Origin: an uncultured Clostridia bacterium
GTDB taxonomy: Bacteria > Bacillota > Clostridia > Christensenellales > UBA1242
Direction of reading: 5' to 3'
Length of the DNA: 48,849 nucleotides
Assembly: GCA_947629145.1 (NCBI GenBank)
Contig: CANRCQ010000004.1
Coordinates: 1-48,849 of the forward strand
Shown: in pieces, positions 9,835 through 19,255 of the stretch
Layout: each line of letters begins with the position of its first letter
Position numbering within the stretch: the first letter of the stretch is position 1
Program-made: the position numbers and the translations under genes
The notes under the pieces: generated by a model
Database searches by the model: none
What the model was told of the DNA's origin: nothing
The model's input: the letters and a program-made list of their open reading frames with translations, nothing else

Positions 9835-10628
9835 AAAGTTTAATGTTGGCAGGCACGGAAGAAATGGTTGGGGCATTGTATATTGGGCTTATTATTGTTG
9901 GCGCTTTGCTGGGACTATTTTGTATAGTTGCCGCCATTGCTGAAATTTGGAAATGGGTGTTGGTTGCAAGATACACTCATTACAACAAAAAACAGGCTTC
10001 CGCTGGCCTTTCTGGGCATGAAGTTGCTGAAAAACTTTTGCAAGGCTTGAATATCACGGATGTGACTGTTGCAAAACGCGGATTTTTCTCTGGATTGTTT
10101 TTTGGAAACTCTTACAGTCCTTTTAAAAAGCAGATAAAACTTAGAAAAAACATATATGATGCAACTTCCATCACGGCGGTTGCCATTGCAACGCAGAAAG
10201 CTGCCCTTGCAAAGCGCGACCATGACGGCGACAAAAAAATAAAGGCAAGAAGTGTGTTTTCAACAATGGGCTATTTTGCACCTTTTGCCGTTTTGCCACT
10301 TGTTTTAATTGGTGTTGTAATCGACATTTTGGCATCACAGGGGCTTGGACTTGCAACCATCATCTTATCTTGCATAGCAGTTGTTTTCTATATTGCTTCG
10401 TTTGTTGTGCTTTGTTTAAACATTCCTATTGAAAAGAAAGCAAATGCCGATGCTGTTGAATTTATGCAAAAAACAAATCTTGTCAGCGCTGAAGAACTTG
10501 AAGATGTTAAATCACTTTATAAAACATACATGACAATGTATATTTTGGATTTCATAACTGAACTTTTATATATCTTGTGGAGACTTGTGAAACTTATTGC
10601 AAAGATTTTCAAAGTTTTCAAAAAATAA
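9831..10628 (+). CDS. YugP-family (Zn_peptidase_2-like) membrane protein lacking the HExxH motif
   Basis: ASAGLSGHEVAEKLLQGLNITDVTVAK..SPFKKQIKLRKNIYDATSITAVAIATQKAALAKR lines up with the YugP architecture, but the zinc site is replaced. Confidence 0.7.
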   Translation: MKSLMLAGTEEMVGALYIGLIIVGALLGLFCIVAAIAEIWKWVLVARYTHYNKKQASAGLSGHEVAEKLLQGLNITDVTVAKRGFFSGLFFGNSYSPFKKQIKLRKNIYDATSITAVAIATQKAALAKRDHDGDKKIKARSVFSTMGYFAPFAVLPLVLIGVVIDILASQGLGLATIILSCIAVVFYIASFVVLCLNIPIEKKANADAVEFMQKTNLVSAEELEDVKSLYKTYMTMYILDFITELLYILWRLVKLIAKIFKVFKK

Positions 10629-10642
10629 CAGGGGGAAAATAA

Positions 10643-11488
10643 ATGAAAATTGCTATCACGGCAGAAAGCACTGTTGATTTGACCAAAGAACTACTTGAAG
10701 AATTTGATATAAAAACCATCCCTTTTGCAGTTATTTTGGGGGACAAAGAATATAAGGATGGGCAGGTTACATCTGCGGATATTTTCAAATATGTCAGTGA
10801 AAACAAAATTCTTCCAAAGACATCCGCTATCAATGAAGAAGCCTACACAGAATTTTTCAACAAGCAACTTGAAACTCATGATGCAGTTGTGCATTTTTCA
10901 CTTTCATCCAAAATCTCATCCGCTTGTCAAAACGCAAAGGCAGTTGCAAGTAAAATGAAAAATGTGTATGTTGTTGACACACTTTCACTTTCAACAGGCA
11001 TTGCACTTTTGGCAATGTATGCGGCAGAACTTGCAAAACAAGGGGAAAAGCCAGATGAGATTGCAAAGAAGTGTGAAGCACGCGTTCCGTCTGTGCAAGC
11101 AAGTTTTGTGATTGAAAGACTTGACTATCTCTACAAGGGTGGAAGATGCAGCGCACTTGCATACTTTGGCGCAAACTTAATGCATATTCGTCCACAGATT
11201 TTGGTTAGAGATGGGCAGATGGGTTCTTATAAAAAATATCGCGGAAATATGGATAAGGTTGTTGCAAACTATTGCAAAGACACCCTTGAAGAATTTTCTA
11301 AGCCAGACCTTACTCGCGCCTTTATAACCTACACAGCTGCCACAGAAGGCATGGTTGCTGCGGCAAGAGAAGCGCTTGAAAAACGCGGATTTAAAAACAT
11401 ATATGAAACGCGTGCAGGTGGCACAATTTCAAGTCACTGCGGAGAGCATACTTTGGGAATTTTGTATATCAATGATGGAAATTTATAA
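10643..11488 (+). CDS. DegV family (FakB-type fatty-acid-binding) protein
   Basis: MKIAITAESTVDLTKELLEEFDIKTIPFAVILGDKEYKDG and VHFSLSSKISSACQNA are typical DegV. Confidence 0.95.
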   Translation: MKIAITAESTVDLTKELLEEFDIKTIPFAVILGDKEYKDGQVTSADIFKYVSENKILPKTSAINEEAYTEFFNKQLETHDAVVHFSLSSKISSACQNAKAVASKMKNVYVVDTLSLSTGIALLAMYAAELAKQGEKPDEIAKKCEARVPSVQASFVIERLDYLYKGGRCSALAYFGANLMHIRPQILVRDGQMGSYKKYRGNMDKVVANYCKDTLEEFSKPDLTRAFITYTAATEGMVAAAREALEKRGFKNIYETRAGGTISSHCGEHTLGILYINDGNL

Positions 11489-11596
11489 ATCATCCGCATC
11501 TTGCACAGGTGGTTCGTCTAAAACAGAAGTTCCAGTGTAAGAGCCTAGTGGGTCGTTTTTATCCACAAACTTACTTTTCTTTTTCTTCTTTTTCAT
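11483..11596 (-). CDS. 37-aa Lys-rich small protein MKKKKKKSKFVDKNDPLGSYTGTSVLDEPPVQDADDL (not in supplied ORF track)
   Basis: Minus-strand ATG to TAA read directly; low-complexity basic N-terminus and structured acidic C-terminus; overlaps the 3' end of degV by 6 nt. Confidence 0.6.
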   Translation of the reverse strand: MKKKKKKSKFVDKNDPLGSYTGTSVLDEPPVQDADDL

Positions 11597-11649
11597 GCAA
11601 CTAGTGTGTGCATTTTCTAGAAAAATTTGCGGAAATATCTAAAAAAGGC

Positions 11650-11678
11650 TTTACAAAACAAGTAGATTATGGTAAAAT
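11650..11678 (+). promoter_or_regulatory. rpoZ promoter
   Basis: TTTACA-17-TAAAAT with extended TGG. Confidence 0.65.
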
Positions 11679-11707
11679 ACAAAAAGTTTTAAGGAGATTG
11701 TGTTATT

Positions 11708-11908
11708 ATGATGAACGAACCACCTATCGATGACCTTACAAAAAAAGCAGGAAACAGATATATTTTGTCTATTGTTGCCGCAAAGCGCGCGAAGGAAATT
11801 GAAACAACTCGCCGCGCCGAACTTGCAACTGCTGACAAAAAGTCTATCAGCATTGCGCTTGACGAAATTGCAGAAGGCAAAGTTGTTCCAAGCGAAATTG
11901 AAGACTAA
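11708..11908 (+). CDS. rpoZ: DNA-directed RNA polymerase omega subunit
   Basis: MNEPPIDDLTKKAGNRYILSIVAAKRAKEIE..KKSISIALDEIAEGKV is omega-like; adjacent to priA as usual. Confidence 0.93.
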   Translation: MMNEPPIDDLTKKAGNRYILSIVAAKRAKEIETTRRAELATADKKSISIALDEIAEGKVVPSEIED

Positions 11909-11922
11909 TTGCATAAAAAAAT

Positions 11923-11951
11923 TTGATATTTCTTTAGTTTTATGCTACAAT
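11923..11951 (+). promoter_or_regulatory. priA promoter
   Basis: TTGATA-17-TACAAT with extended TGC. Confidence 0.65.
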
Positions 11952-11991
11952 TCTACTGACAAAAGTCGGTGGAATTTTTATTTTTAAGGGT

Positions 11992-14163
11992 ATGTTTGCA
12001 AAAGTTATTATAGACCAAGACGCAAAAGCGCTTGACAGGGTGTTTGAATACATAATTCCAGATGAGATGCAGGTGTGTGAAGGACAACGCGTGCTTGTGC
12101 CTTTTGGTGCGCGCATTTTGCAGGGGTTTGTGGTTGGCCTTGAAAAAGAATGTGAATATGACGAAAGCAAATTGAAAAGCATTGTGCGCTGTGTGGAAAA
12201 CTTTCCAGTAATCAAAAAAGAGATGCTTTGCCTTATGCAATACATGGCGGACAGGCTTCATCTTAAACTTGCAAGTGTTTTAAGGCTTTTTATTCCAAGT
12301 GAAATGCGCACCGACAAAGTGAAAGAACTTATTGTTCGATTTGTTGAACTTGAAGAAAATTTTGTTTTGCCGTCTGCACGTGCGAAAAAGCAACTTGAAA
12401 TAGTTTGTTTTTTGCAAGAACATGGCAAGCAAAAATTTGCGGACATTTCAAATCAATTTGGCTATGCGCCACTTAATGCACTTGTCAAAAATGGCACTGT
12501 CAAAATGAGCGAAGAGCAAGAAAACAGAGTGCCAACTTTTGATAAAGTAGAGAATGTGAAAAGAAAGTTGACACCACTTCAACAGCGCGCTGTGGACACG
12601 ATATGTGAAAACAAAACCTATCTTTTGCATGGGGTGACAGGAAGCGGCAAGACTGAAGTGTATATGACACTTATTGAAAGGGTGTTAAATGACGGAAAAA
12701 CCGCACTTATGCTTGTGCCAGAAATCTCACTCACACCACAAGTTTTGGCAAATTTCAAGGCGCGTTTTGGGGACAAGGTTGCGCTTATTCACAGTGGGCT
12801 TTCTGCCGGCGAACGTTTTGACGAATGGAAACGCATCTTCTTTGGACAGGCGCGCGTTGTTGTTGGGGCAAGGTCGGCAATTTTCTCACCTATTGAAAAT
12901 TTGGGAATTATCATTATTGACGAAGAGCATGAACAGAGTTATCTCTCCGAAAGCAATCCGCGCTATGACACCCACGATATTGCGCTTTTTAGACAAAAAT
13001 ATAACAACTGTGCACTTGTTTTGGGCAGCGCAACGCCTTCGATCGAAAGTTATGCCCACGCGATTGACGGCGATTATACTTTGGTGGAGATGCCTGTTCG
13101 TGTGAACGGCATGGAGATGCCAAAAATTGTTGTGGTTGATATGCTTATGGAGATGCGACAAGGCAACAATCAAATCTTTTCCATCCCACTTATATATGAA
13201 CTTAAAAATATTGTTGAACAGAAAAAGCAAGCCATGATTTTCATAAACAGACGAGGATTTTCGTCTTTTCAACGTTGCAGAAACTGTGGCTATGTGGCAA
13301 AATGCACAGATTGTGATGTTTCGCTTGTTTATCACAGATTTGAAAACAAACTTAAATGTCACTATTGTGGCAAGCGATTTAGGGCGCTGGATGTCTGTCC
13401 AAGTTGTGGAAGCCACGATATAAAACAGGGGGCTGTCGGCACAGAACGCGTGGTTATTGAACTTCAAAAACTTTTTCCTGGTGTGCCGATTTTCCGCATG
13501 GACAATGACACCACTTCCGTCAAAAATGGACATAGAAAAATTTTGAACGAATTTCGAGATGCAAAACCTGGCATTTTGGTCGGCACACAGATGATTGCCA
13601 AGGGGCATGATTTTGAAGATGTGCTTTTGGTTGGCATTGTGGATGCGGACCAAAGTTTATATCAAGCAGATTTTAGAAGCATTGAAAGAACTTTTCAACT
13701 TATCACACAGGTTGCAGGGCGCGCAGGGCGAAGCGCAAATCAAGGGCGTGTGATTTTGCAGACTTACAGTCCGCGTCATTATGTCTATCAATTTGCGACA
13801 AACTATGACTATAAAGGCTTTTTCCAACGCGAAGCTAATTTAAGAAAAGTGACAAAATTTCCGCCTTATGCAAGGATTGTGCGCATACTTTTCAGCCACG
13901 AAAACGAAAAGACTGTTGCGGATGATTGTAAATTGTGCTATAATAAAATTCAAAAGATAAAAGAAGATTATGGGCAGGATTTTGTCTATCTTGACGTGAT
14001 GAAAGCGCCACTCAACAAAATTAAAAACAAATTCCGCTATCAAATTATGATGCGTTTCACACTTGACAAGGCAGATGAGATTGAAAAGAAAGTGTATGAC
14101 ACGATTGATGAAAAATGCAAGTCTTCTGTGTTCTTTGAAATAAATCCAAACAATTTAAGTTAG
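11992..14163 (+). CDS. priA: Primosomal protein N' (PriA helicase)
   Basis: LLHGVTGSGKTEVYM Walker A, DEEHEQSYLSE, zinc-binding CRNCGYVAKCTDC..CHYCGKRF..CPSCG. Confidence 0.97.
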   Translation: MFAKVIIDQDAKALDRVFEYIIPDEMQVCEGQRVLVPFGARILQGFVVGLEKECEYDESKLKSIVRCVENFPVIKKEMLCLMQYMADRLHLKLASVLRLFIPSEMRTDKVKELIVRFVELEENFVLPSARAKKQLEIVCFLQEHGKQKFADISNQFGYAPLNALVKNGTVKMSEEQENRVPTFDKVENVKRKLTPLQQRAVDTICENKTYLLHGVTGSGKTEVYMTLIERVLNDGKTALMLVPEISLTPQVLANFKARFGDKVALIHSGLSAGERFDEWKRIFFGQARVVVGARSAIFSPIENLGIIIIDEEHEQSYLSESNPRYDTHDIALFRQKYNNCALVLGSATPSIESYAHAIDGDYTLVEMPVRVNGMEMPKIVVVDMLMEMRQGNNQIFSIPLIYELKNIVEQKKQAMIFINRRGFSSFQRCRNCGYVAKCTDCDVSLVYHRFENKLKCHYCGKRFRALDVCPSCGSHDIKQGAVGTERVVIELQKLFPGVPIFRMDNDTTSVKNGHRKILNEFRDAKPGILVGTQMIAKGHDFEDVLLVGIVDADQSLYQADFRSIERTFQLITQVAGRAGRSANQGRVILQTYSPRHYVYQFATNYDYKGFFQREANLRKVTKFPPYARIVRILFSHENEKTVADDCKLCYNKIQKIKEDYGQDFVYLDVMKAPLNKIKNKFRYQIMMRFTLDKADEIEKKVYDTIDEKCKSSVFFEINPNNLS

Positions 14164-14173
14164 GGGAGATTTT

Positions 14174-14485
14174 ATGAGAAAAATATATGAAATTTCAACC
14201 ACTTTTGAAAAGAAAGAAGATGCGCAAAATATTGCCGAAAAAATGTTGGATGAAAAACTTATTGCTTGTGGGCATATAAGCGAAATTGAAAGCCACTATG
14301 TTTGGCAAGGGAAAAGAGAGATTACAAAAGAATATTTACTTATCATGAAAACAAGACACAAAAAGTTGAATTTGCTTTTAAAAGCACTTAAAAACATTCA
14401 TCCATATGACTTGCCGGAAATCACTGTCAAAAGGATTGCTGCAAGCAAAGAATATGTGGGTTGGGTGAGAGAAAATACAAAATAA
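14174..14485 (+). CDS. cutA: Divalent cation tolerance protein CutA
   Basis: KLIACGHISEIESHYVWQGKREITKEYLLIMKTR..HPYDLPEI, CutA1 motifs. Confidence 0.94.
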   Translation: MRKIYEISTTFEKKEDAQNIAEKMLDEKLIACGHISEIESHYVWQGKREITKEYLLIMKTRHKKLNLLLKALKNIHPYDLPEITVKRIAASKEYVGWVRENTK

Positions 14486-14495
14486 GGAGAAAGTT

Positions 14496-14978
14496 ATGGC
14501 ATCGAGAAATATTGTGAAAATAGGCAGCGCCACTTTAAGAAAAAAGTCAAAGCCTGTTTTAAGCTTTGACGAAGATTTGGGGGCGCTTTTGGATGACATG
14601 AAAAACACCATGATTGAAAGACGTGGAGTTGGGATTTCTGCCGTTCAGGTTGGAATTTTAAGGCGCGCGATTGTGATTGAACTTGACGAAGAAGAAGATG
14701 AATTTTTGGAGATAATAAATCCAGAGATTATCAAAACGCGTGGCAGTGTTGTTGCAAGCGAAGGCTGTTTGAGTGTGCCAGGATTTTATTGTGATATTGA
14801 AAGACCAAAATATGTGAAAATCAAGGCTTTTGACCGTCACGGCAAGCCTTTTGAGTTTGAAGCGAAGGATTACATTGCTCGATGTGTTTGTCATGAGATT
14901 GACCACTTGAATGGGGTTCTTTTTGTAGATTACACAGACGAAGGAAAGGCCTACAAAAAAGAACAAGGGGTTGAGTGA
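14496..14978 (+). CDS. def: Peptide deformylase
   Basis: GVGISAVQVG, EGCLSVPGFY, CHEIDHLNGVLFVDY motifs. Confidence 0.97.
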   Translation: MASRNIVKIGSATLRKKSKPVLSFDEDLGALLDDMKNTMIERRGVGISAVQVGILRRAIVIELDEEEDEFLEIINPEIIKTRGSVVASEGCLSVPGFYCDIERPKYVKIKAFDRHGKPFEFEAKDYIARCVCHEIDHLNGVLFVDYTDEGKAYKKEQGVE

Positions 14979-15889
14979 TGAAAATTCTCTTTTTTGGAAC
15001 ACCTAATTTTGCACAAGTTGTCTTGAAGGGGCTGTTAGAAAGCAGGCACAAGGTCGTGGGGGTTGTTTGCCAGCCAGACAAGCCTTCTGGCAGGGGGAAC
15101 AAACTTAAAAGCCCAGAGATTGTGAGTTTTGCTAAAATGCACGGCGTGAATGTGTATCAATTTGAAAAACTTTCCAACCACATAGACGATTTTAAAAACA
15201 TCGACTGTGATATTTTTGTGACGGCATCTTATGGAAAGATTTTGCCAAAAGCACTTTTAGACCTTAAAATGTGCATAAATGTGCATCCGTCACTTTTGCC
15301 GAAATATCGCGGTGCAACGCCTATTCAAAGCGCGCTTTTAAACGGAGATAATCTCACCGGCGTGACGATTATGAAAACCGAAGTGGGCATGGATGATGGC
15401 GACATTTTCTTGCAACAAAAGCTTGAAATTTTGCCAGAAGACGACTACACAAGTTTGGAAGAAAAACTCTCATCTCTTGGCACACAAATGCTTTTGAAAG
15501 TTTTAGACGAAATTGAAAACAACACCTACAAAAGAACTCCACAAAACCACGCACAAGCCACCTTTGTGAAGCCGATTGCAAAAGAAGATGGGCTTTTAGA
15601 TTTTGATGAAAATGTGGACGCTCTTGTAAATAAAGTGCGTGCGTTTTGCCAAAGCCCAGTGGCATTTTTCTATGTTGGCGGCGACAGAATAAAGGTGTAT
15701 AAAGCAAAGATTGCAACGGATGTTTCATGTGGCGAAATGAAAGAGATTTTGCCAAATAAAAAGCGCTTTTTAATCTCTTGTAAAGACGGAGTTTTTGAGA
15801 TTTTAAAATGTCAAAGTGAAGGCGGCAAAGTTTTGGATGCAAGTGCGTTTTTAAATGGTTTTCGCTTTAAAGCCAGGGTGGTGGACTGA
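14975..15889 (+). CDS. fmt: Methionyl-tRNA formyltransferase
   Basis: MKILFFGTPNFAQVVL, NVHPSLLPKYRGATPIQSALLNGD; 4-nt overlap with def. Confidence 0.97.
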   Translation: MMKILFFGTPNFAQVVLKGLLESRHKVVGVVCQPDKPSGRGNKLKSPEIVSFAKMHGVNVYQFEKLSNHIDDFKNIDCDIFVTASYGKILPKALLDLKMCINVHPSLLPKYRGATPIQSALLNGDNLTGVTIMKTEVGMDDGDIFLQQKLEILPEDDYTSLEEKLSSLGTQMLLKVLDEIENNTYKRTPQNHAQATFVKPIAKEDGLLDFDENVDALVNKVRAFCQSPVAFFYVGGDRIKVYKAKIATDVSCGEMKEILPNKKRFLISCKDGVFEILKCQSEGGKVLDASAFLNGFRFKARVVD

Positions 15890-16914
15890 TGATTTTAGAT
15901 TTAGATTTTGGCGAAATTCAAAGCCTTGTTGCTTCTTTGGGCGAAGAGAAATATCGCGCAAAACAACTTTTTGATGCCATGACCCTTGCAAAAAGTTTGG
16001 ATGAAATTTCAAATCTTCCAGCAAGTTTCAAAGAGAAAATCAAAGACGATTATTTTTCATATCAAGTTGTTGCAGACCTTAAATCCGCTGATGGCACACA
16101 AAAAGTAGCGCTGAAATTTCCAGATGGGGCAATTGTGGAGAGTGTGCTTTTAAAATACAAATATGGCAACACCGTGTGCGTTTCCACGCAGGTTGGATGT
16201 CGTATGGGTTGTAAATTCTGTGCTTCAACTTTAAATGGACTTGTGCGAAATTTAACCCCTGGCGAGATTTTGCTTCAAGTTTTGCATTTTAACAAGATTT
16301 TGGGTGGCGACTTAAAAAATCGCAAGGTGACAAATGTTGTGCTTATGGGTTGTGGCGAGCCACTTGACAATTATGAAAATGTGACAAAGTTTTTGCACCT
16401 TGTGACAAGTGAAAATGGCATAAACATCTCTCAAAGGAACATTTCACTTTCGACTTGCGGCATTGTGCCAAACATATACAAACTTGCAGATGACGGCTTT
16501 TCAGTGACACTTACAATCTCTCTTCATGCACCAAATGACAGCTTGCGAAAGACAATTATGCCAATTGCAAATGCGTATAAGATAGAAGAGATTTTAAAGG
16601 CGTGCGATTATTATTTTGACAAAACCGGCAGGCGAATTTGCTTTGAATATTCGCTTATTGAAGGGGTTAATGACACAGACGACTGTATAAAAGAACTTGC
16701 GAAAATCTTAAAAGGGCGCTCGTGTCATGTGAATTTAATCCCACTTAACTCTGTCAAAGAAAAAAACTTGATAGGAGTTGCGCGAAAGAAGGCATATGTC
16801 ATTGCCGGCAAACTTGAAAAAATGGGAATTAGTGCCACGGTTAGACGCACAATGGGTGAAGATATTGAAGGCGCGTGCGGACAACTTAGAAATCGGATTG
16901 GAGATGACGTATGA
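15889..16914 (+). CDS. rlmN: 23S rRNA (adenine-C2)-methyltransferase RlmN
   Basis: Radical SAM CRMGCKFCAS, VCVSTQVGC, GEPLDNYENV, SLHAPND; C-terminal GACGQL. Confidence 0.97.
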   Translation: MILDLDFGEIQSLVASLGEEKYRAKQLFDAMTLAKSLDEISNLPASFKEKIKDDYFSYQVVADLKSADGTQKVALKFPDGAIVESVLLKYKYGNTVCVSTQVGCRMGCKFCASTLNGLVRNLTPGEILLQVLHFNKILGGDLKNRKVTNVVLMGCGEPLDNYENVTKFLHLVTSENGINISQRNISLSTCGIVPNIYKLADDGFSVTLTISLHAPNDSLRKTIMPIANAYKIEEILKACDYYFDKTGRRICFEYSLIEGVNDTDDCIKELAKILKGRSCHVNLIPLNSVKEKNLIGVARKKAYVIAGKLEKMGISATVRRTMGEDIEGACGQLRNRIGDDV

Positions 16915-17750
16915 AGGGGCTTGTTTTAAAGAAACACGCTGACCAATTTGTCGTGCTTAGTGGTGGCAAAGAAGAGTGTTTTGTGGCACGAAAAAATTTA
17001 AAAAAAGACGGCGTTTTTGTGGGCGACTATGTGGAAATTGAAGAAGGTGCAATTTGCAAGATTGAAAAAAGAAAAAACTTGCTTGTTCGCCCACCACTTG
17101 CAAACATCGACAAACTTTTGATTGTGGTTGCACCTGTTCCAAAGCCGGATTTATACACTGTGGACAAACTTTTGCTGTTTTGCAAGTTGAACGACATAAC
17201 ACCGATTTTGTGTATCAACAAAAGTGACTTAAACATAGACTTTTGCAAAGAAATTGAAAAGACCTATAAAACTATTGTGAAAACAATAATCTTTTCTTGT
17301 CTTGATGAAAGTGTTTTAAAACTAAAATCACAAATCAAAGGACTTTGCGTTTTGGCAGGGCAAAGCGCCGTTGGAAAGTCATCTATTGTAAACGCGCTTT
17401 TAAAGGAAGATGTTGCAAAGGTTGACACTTTCAGCAAGAAGATAGAACGCGGCAAACAGACCACTCGCGTTGTGCAAATTTACTCTTTGGGAAAGGACAA
17501 ATTTTTGGCGGACACGGCTGGATTTTCTAAACTTGACGAACGTCTTTTAAACCTTGATGAAAGAGAAGTAAAAAGTTATTATCCTGAGTTTTTGCCATAT
17601 GCAGGGGCTTGTAAATATCACTCATGTTTGCATTTAGATGGCAAAAATTGTGGTGTTTTTGATGCAGTGCAAAACGGAAAAATTTCAAAAACACGCTATG
17701 AAAACTATAAAAAACTTGTTTTAACACTTAAAAATTTCAAAAAATACTGA
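16911..17750 (+). CDS. rsgA: Small ribosomal subunit biogenesis GTPase RsgA
   Basis: NKSDL, GQSAVGKSSIVNAL, DTAGFSKL, Cys/His zinc motif CKYHSCLHLDGKNCGV. Confidence 0.96.
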   Translation: MKGLVLKKHADQFVVLSGGKEECFVARKNLKKDGVFVGDYVEIEEGAICKIEKRKNLLVRPPLANIDKLLIVVAPVPKPDLYTVDKLLLFCKLNDITPILCINKSDLNIDFCKEIEKTYKTIVKTIIFSCLDESVLKLKSQIKGLCVLAGQSAVGKSSIVNALLKEDVAKVDTFSKKIERGKQTTRVVQIYSLGKDKFLADTAGFSKLDERLLNLDEREVKSYYPEFLPYAGACKYHSCLHLDGKNCGVFDAVQNGKISKTRYENYKKLVLTLKNFKKY

Positions 17751-17800
17751 TTTTATTTTGAATTTTTGATTATTTTTGTTAAACTATCATAGGGGTTGTT

Positions 17801-18469
17801 ATGAAAAAAAATATAGATGTTGCGGTTTCAACCGACCCAATTGGTGACTATCAAAACATAATCGAGTATGCAAAGTCTATGCAAGGCATTGCAGACCTTT
17901 TGCATTGCGATATTATGAATGAAAATTTTGTTGGAAAAAACACCTTTGATTTCAATTTGGTTAGAAGCATAAATGCAAGAACACTGATTATGCTTGATGT
18001 TCATCTTATGCAAAAAGAGCCAAGTGAAGATATTTCAAAATACATTGAAGCCGGCGCAAACATTGTCACTGTGCATTATGAAGCATTTGACAACAAAGAA
18101 GATTTGGTGGCTGCGATGAATTTTATCAAAGCAAATCATGCCTTAGCAGGTCTTTCACTTAAACCTTCCACACCTTTTAAAGAAGTGCGCTCGTTTGCGT
18201 TCAATGCGGATTTGATTTTAATTATGGGGGTTGAACCTGGCGCAAGCGGACAAGAGATGATTGAAAGCATGATTGACAAGGTGAAAGAAGTTGACGAATT
18301 TAGGCGCGAAAACAACCTTAATTTCAAGATTGAATTTGACGGCGGAGTCAATCTTCAAACGGCAAAAAAACTTGTTGAAAATGGAGTGGACATTCTGGTG
18401 AGCGGAAGTTTTGTTTATAACAGCAAAAACCGCGCAGATGCCGTTTCAAAACTTAAAAATATAGAATAA
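17801..18469 (+). CDS. rpe: Ribulose-phosphate 3-epimerase family protein
   Basis: LHCDIMNENFVGK, MLDVHLM, GLSLKPSTP, LIMGVEPGASGQ, FDGGVN; downstream of rsgA as usual. Confidence 0.9.
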   Translation: MKKNIDVAVSTDPIGDYQNIIEYAKSMQGIADLLHCDIMNENFVGKNTFDFNLVRSINARTLIMLDVHLMQKEPSEDISKYIEAGANIVTVHYEAFDNKEDLVAAMNFIKANHALAGLSLKPSTPFKEVRSFAFNADLILIMGVEPGASGQEMIESMIDKVKEVDEFRRENNLNFKIEFDGGVNLQTAKKLVENGVDILVSGSFVYNSKNRADAVSKLKNIE

Positions 18470-18498
18470 AAAACAGCCAAATTTTGACTGTTTTTTTG
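18467..18498. terminator. Bidirectional terminator between rpe and rpmB
   Basis: AAAACAGCCAAATTTTGACTGTTTTTTT. Confidence 0.6.
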
Positions 18499-18669
18499 TT
18501 ATGCTTTTTTCGCTGTCTTAATGCATTTTGTGCAGGCCTTGACTTCTTTGCCGTCAATTTCTGCTTTTTGCAAGTTTACATTATATTTTCTTTTGGCTTT
18601 GTTGTTTGCATGGCTTCTTGTGTTGCCATCCATTTTCCCTTTGCCACAAACTTCACAAACTCTGCTCAT
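18499..18669 (-). CDS. rpmB: 50S ribosomal protein L28 (not in supplied ORF track because <60 aa)
   Basis: Translates to [56 protein letters not shown]: four-Cys L28; ggagatgaaatc RBS. Confidence 0.93.
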   Translation of the reverse strand: MSRVCEVCGKGKMDGNTRSHANNKAKRKYNVNLQKAEIDGKEVKACTKCIKTAKKA

Positions 18670-18824
18670 GATTTCATCTCCTTATATTCGTTATTCGCCG
18701 AAAGTATAGCATAAAAACACTTAAATTGTCAACTGTTTTTTTAACTTAGTCTTAAAAAAATTCCTTTTTGAATATAATTTATTGTGTTGTTATAAAAAAA
18801 TTTATGTTTTTAATTGTTTTTTGC

Positions 18825-18853
18825 TTGTAAAATTTTTGTAAATGTTGTAATAT
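18825..18853 (+). promoter_or_regulatory. Promoter upstream of gls24-like/fakA
   Basis: TTGTAA-17-TAATAT. Confidence 0.6.
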
Positions 18854-18891
18854 AGTATTAGCGAAATTCTATTTGCAAACGGAGGAATCCT

Positions 18892-19242
18892 TTGACTGTC
18901 GATACAAACAACTATTATGGAAACATTTCAATAAGTGACAATGCCATTCGCACTGTTGCTGGTTTTGTTGCGCTTGATTGCTATGGGGTTGTGGATTTGG
19001 TCGCAAAAGACCTTAAAGACAGCGCAAGGGAATTTTTTAGAAAAGAAAGATATTCCAAAGGCATCACTGTCAGCCACATTGACAATCGCATTTTTATTGA
19101 TATTCACTGTATTTTGAAATACGGTGTTTCTATCAGTGCCGTGGCTGAGTCGCTTAAAAAATCGGTTAAATACTCTGTCGAAAACTTCACTGGCATGATG
19201 GTTGACACAGTCAATGTTCATGTCGTTGGTGTGTGTGTATAA
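18892..19242 (+). CDS. Asp23/Gls24 family protein (YloU-like), TTG start
   Basis: GNISISDNAIRTVAGFVALDCYGVVDL..INVHVVGV-type Asp23 fold; GGAGG spaced before TTG. Confidence 0.88.
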   Translation: MTVDTNNYYGNISISDNAIRTVAGFVALDCYGVVDLVAKDLKDSAREFFRKERYSKGITVSHIDNRIFIDIHCILKYGVSISAVAESLKKSVKYSVENFTGMMVDTVNVHVVGVCV

Positions 19243-19255
19243 TTTAGGAGAAAAA

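Noticed and set aside
12886-13653. 255-aa minus-strand ORF opposite priA
   Set aside because: Same antisense artefact within PriA; no signature motifs.
17801-18469. Frameshifted or inactive Rpe because of MNENFV in place of the usual MDGxFV
   Set aside because: Other expected active-site positions (HCD, DVHLM, FDGG) are retained and the frame is intact; more likely a divergent epimerase.
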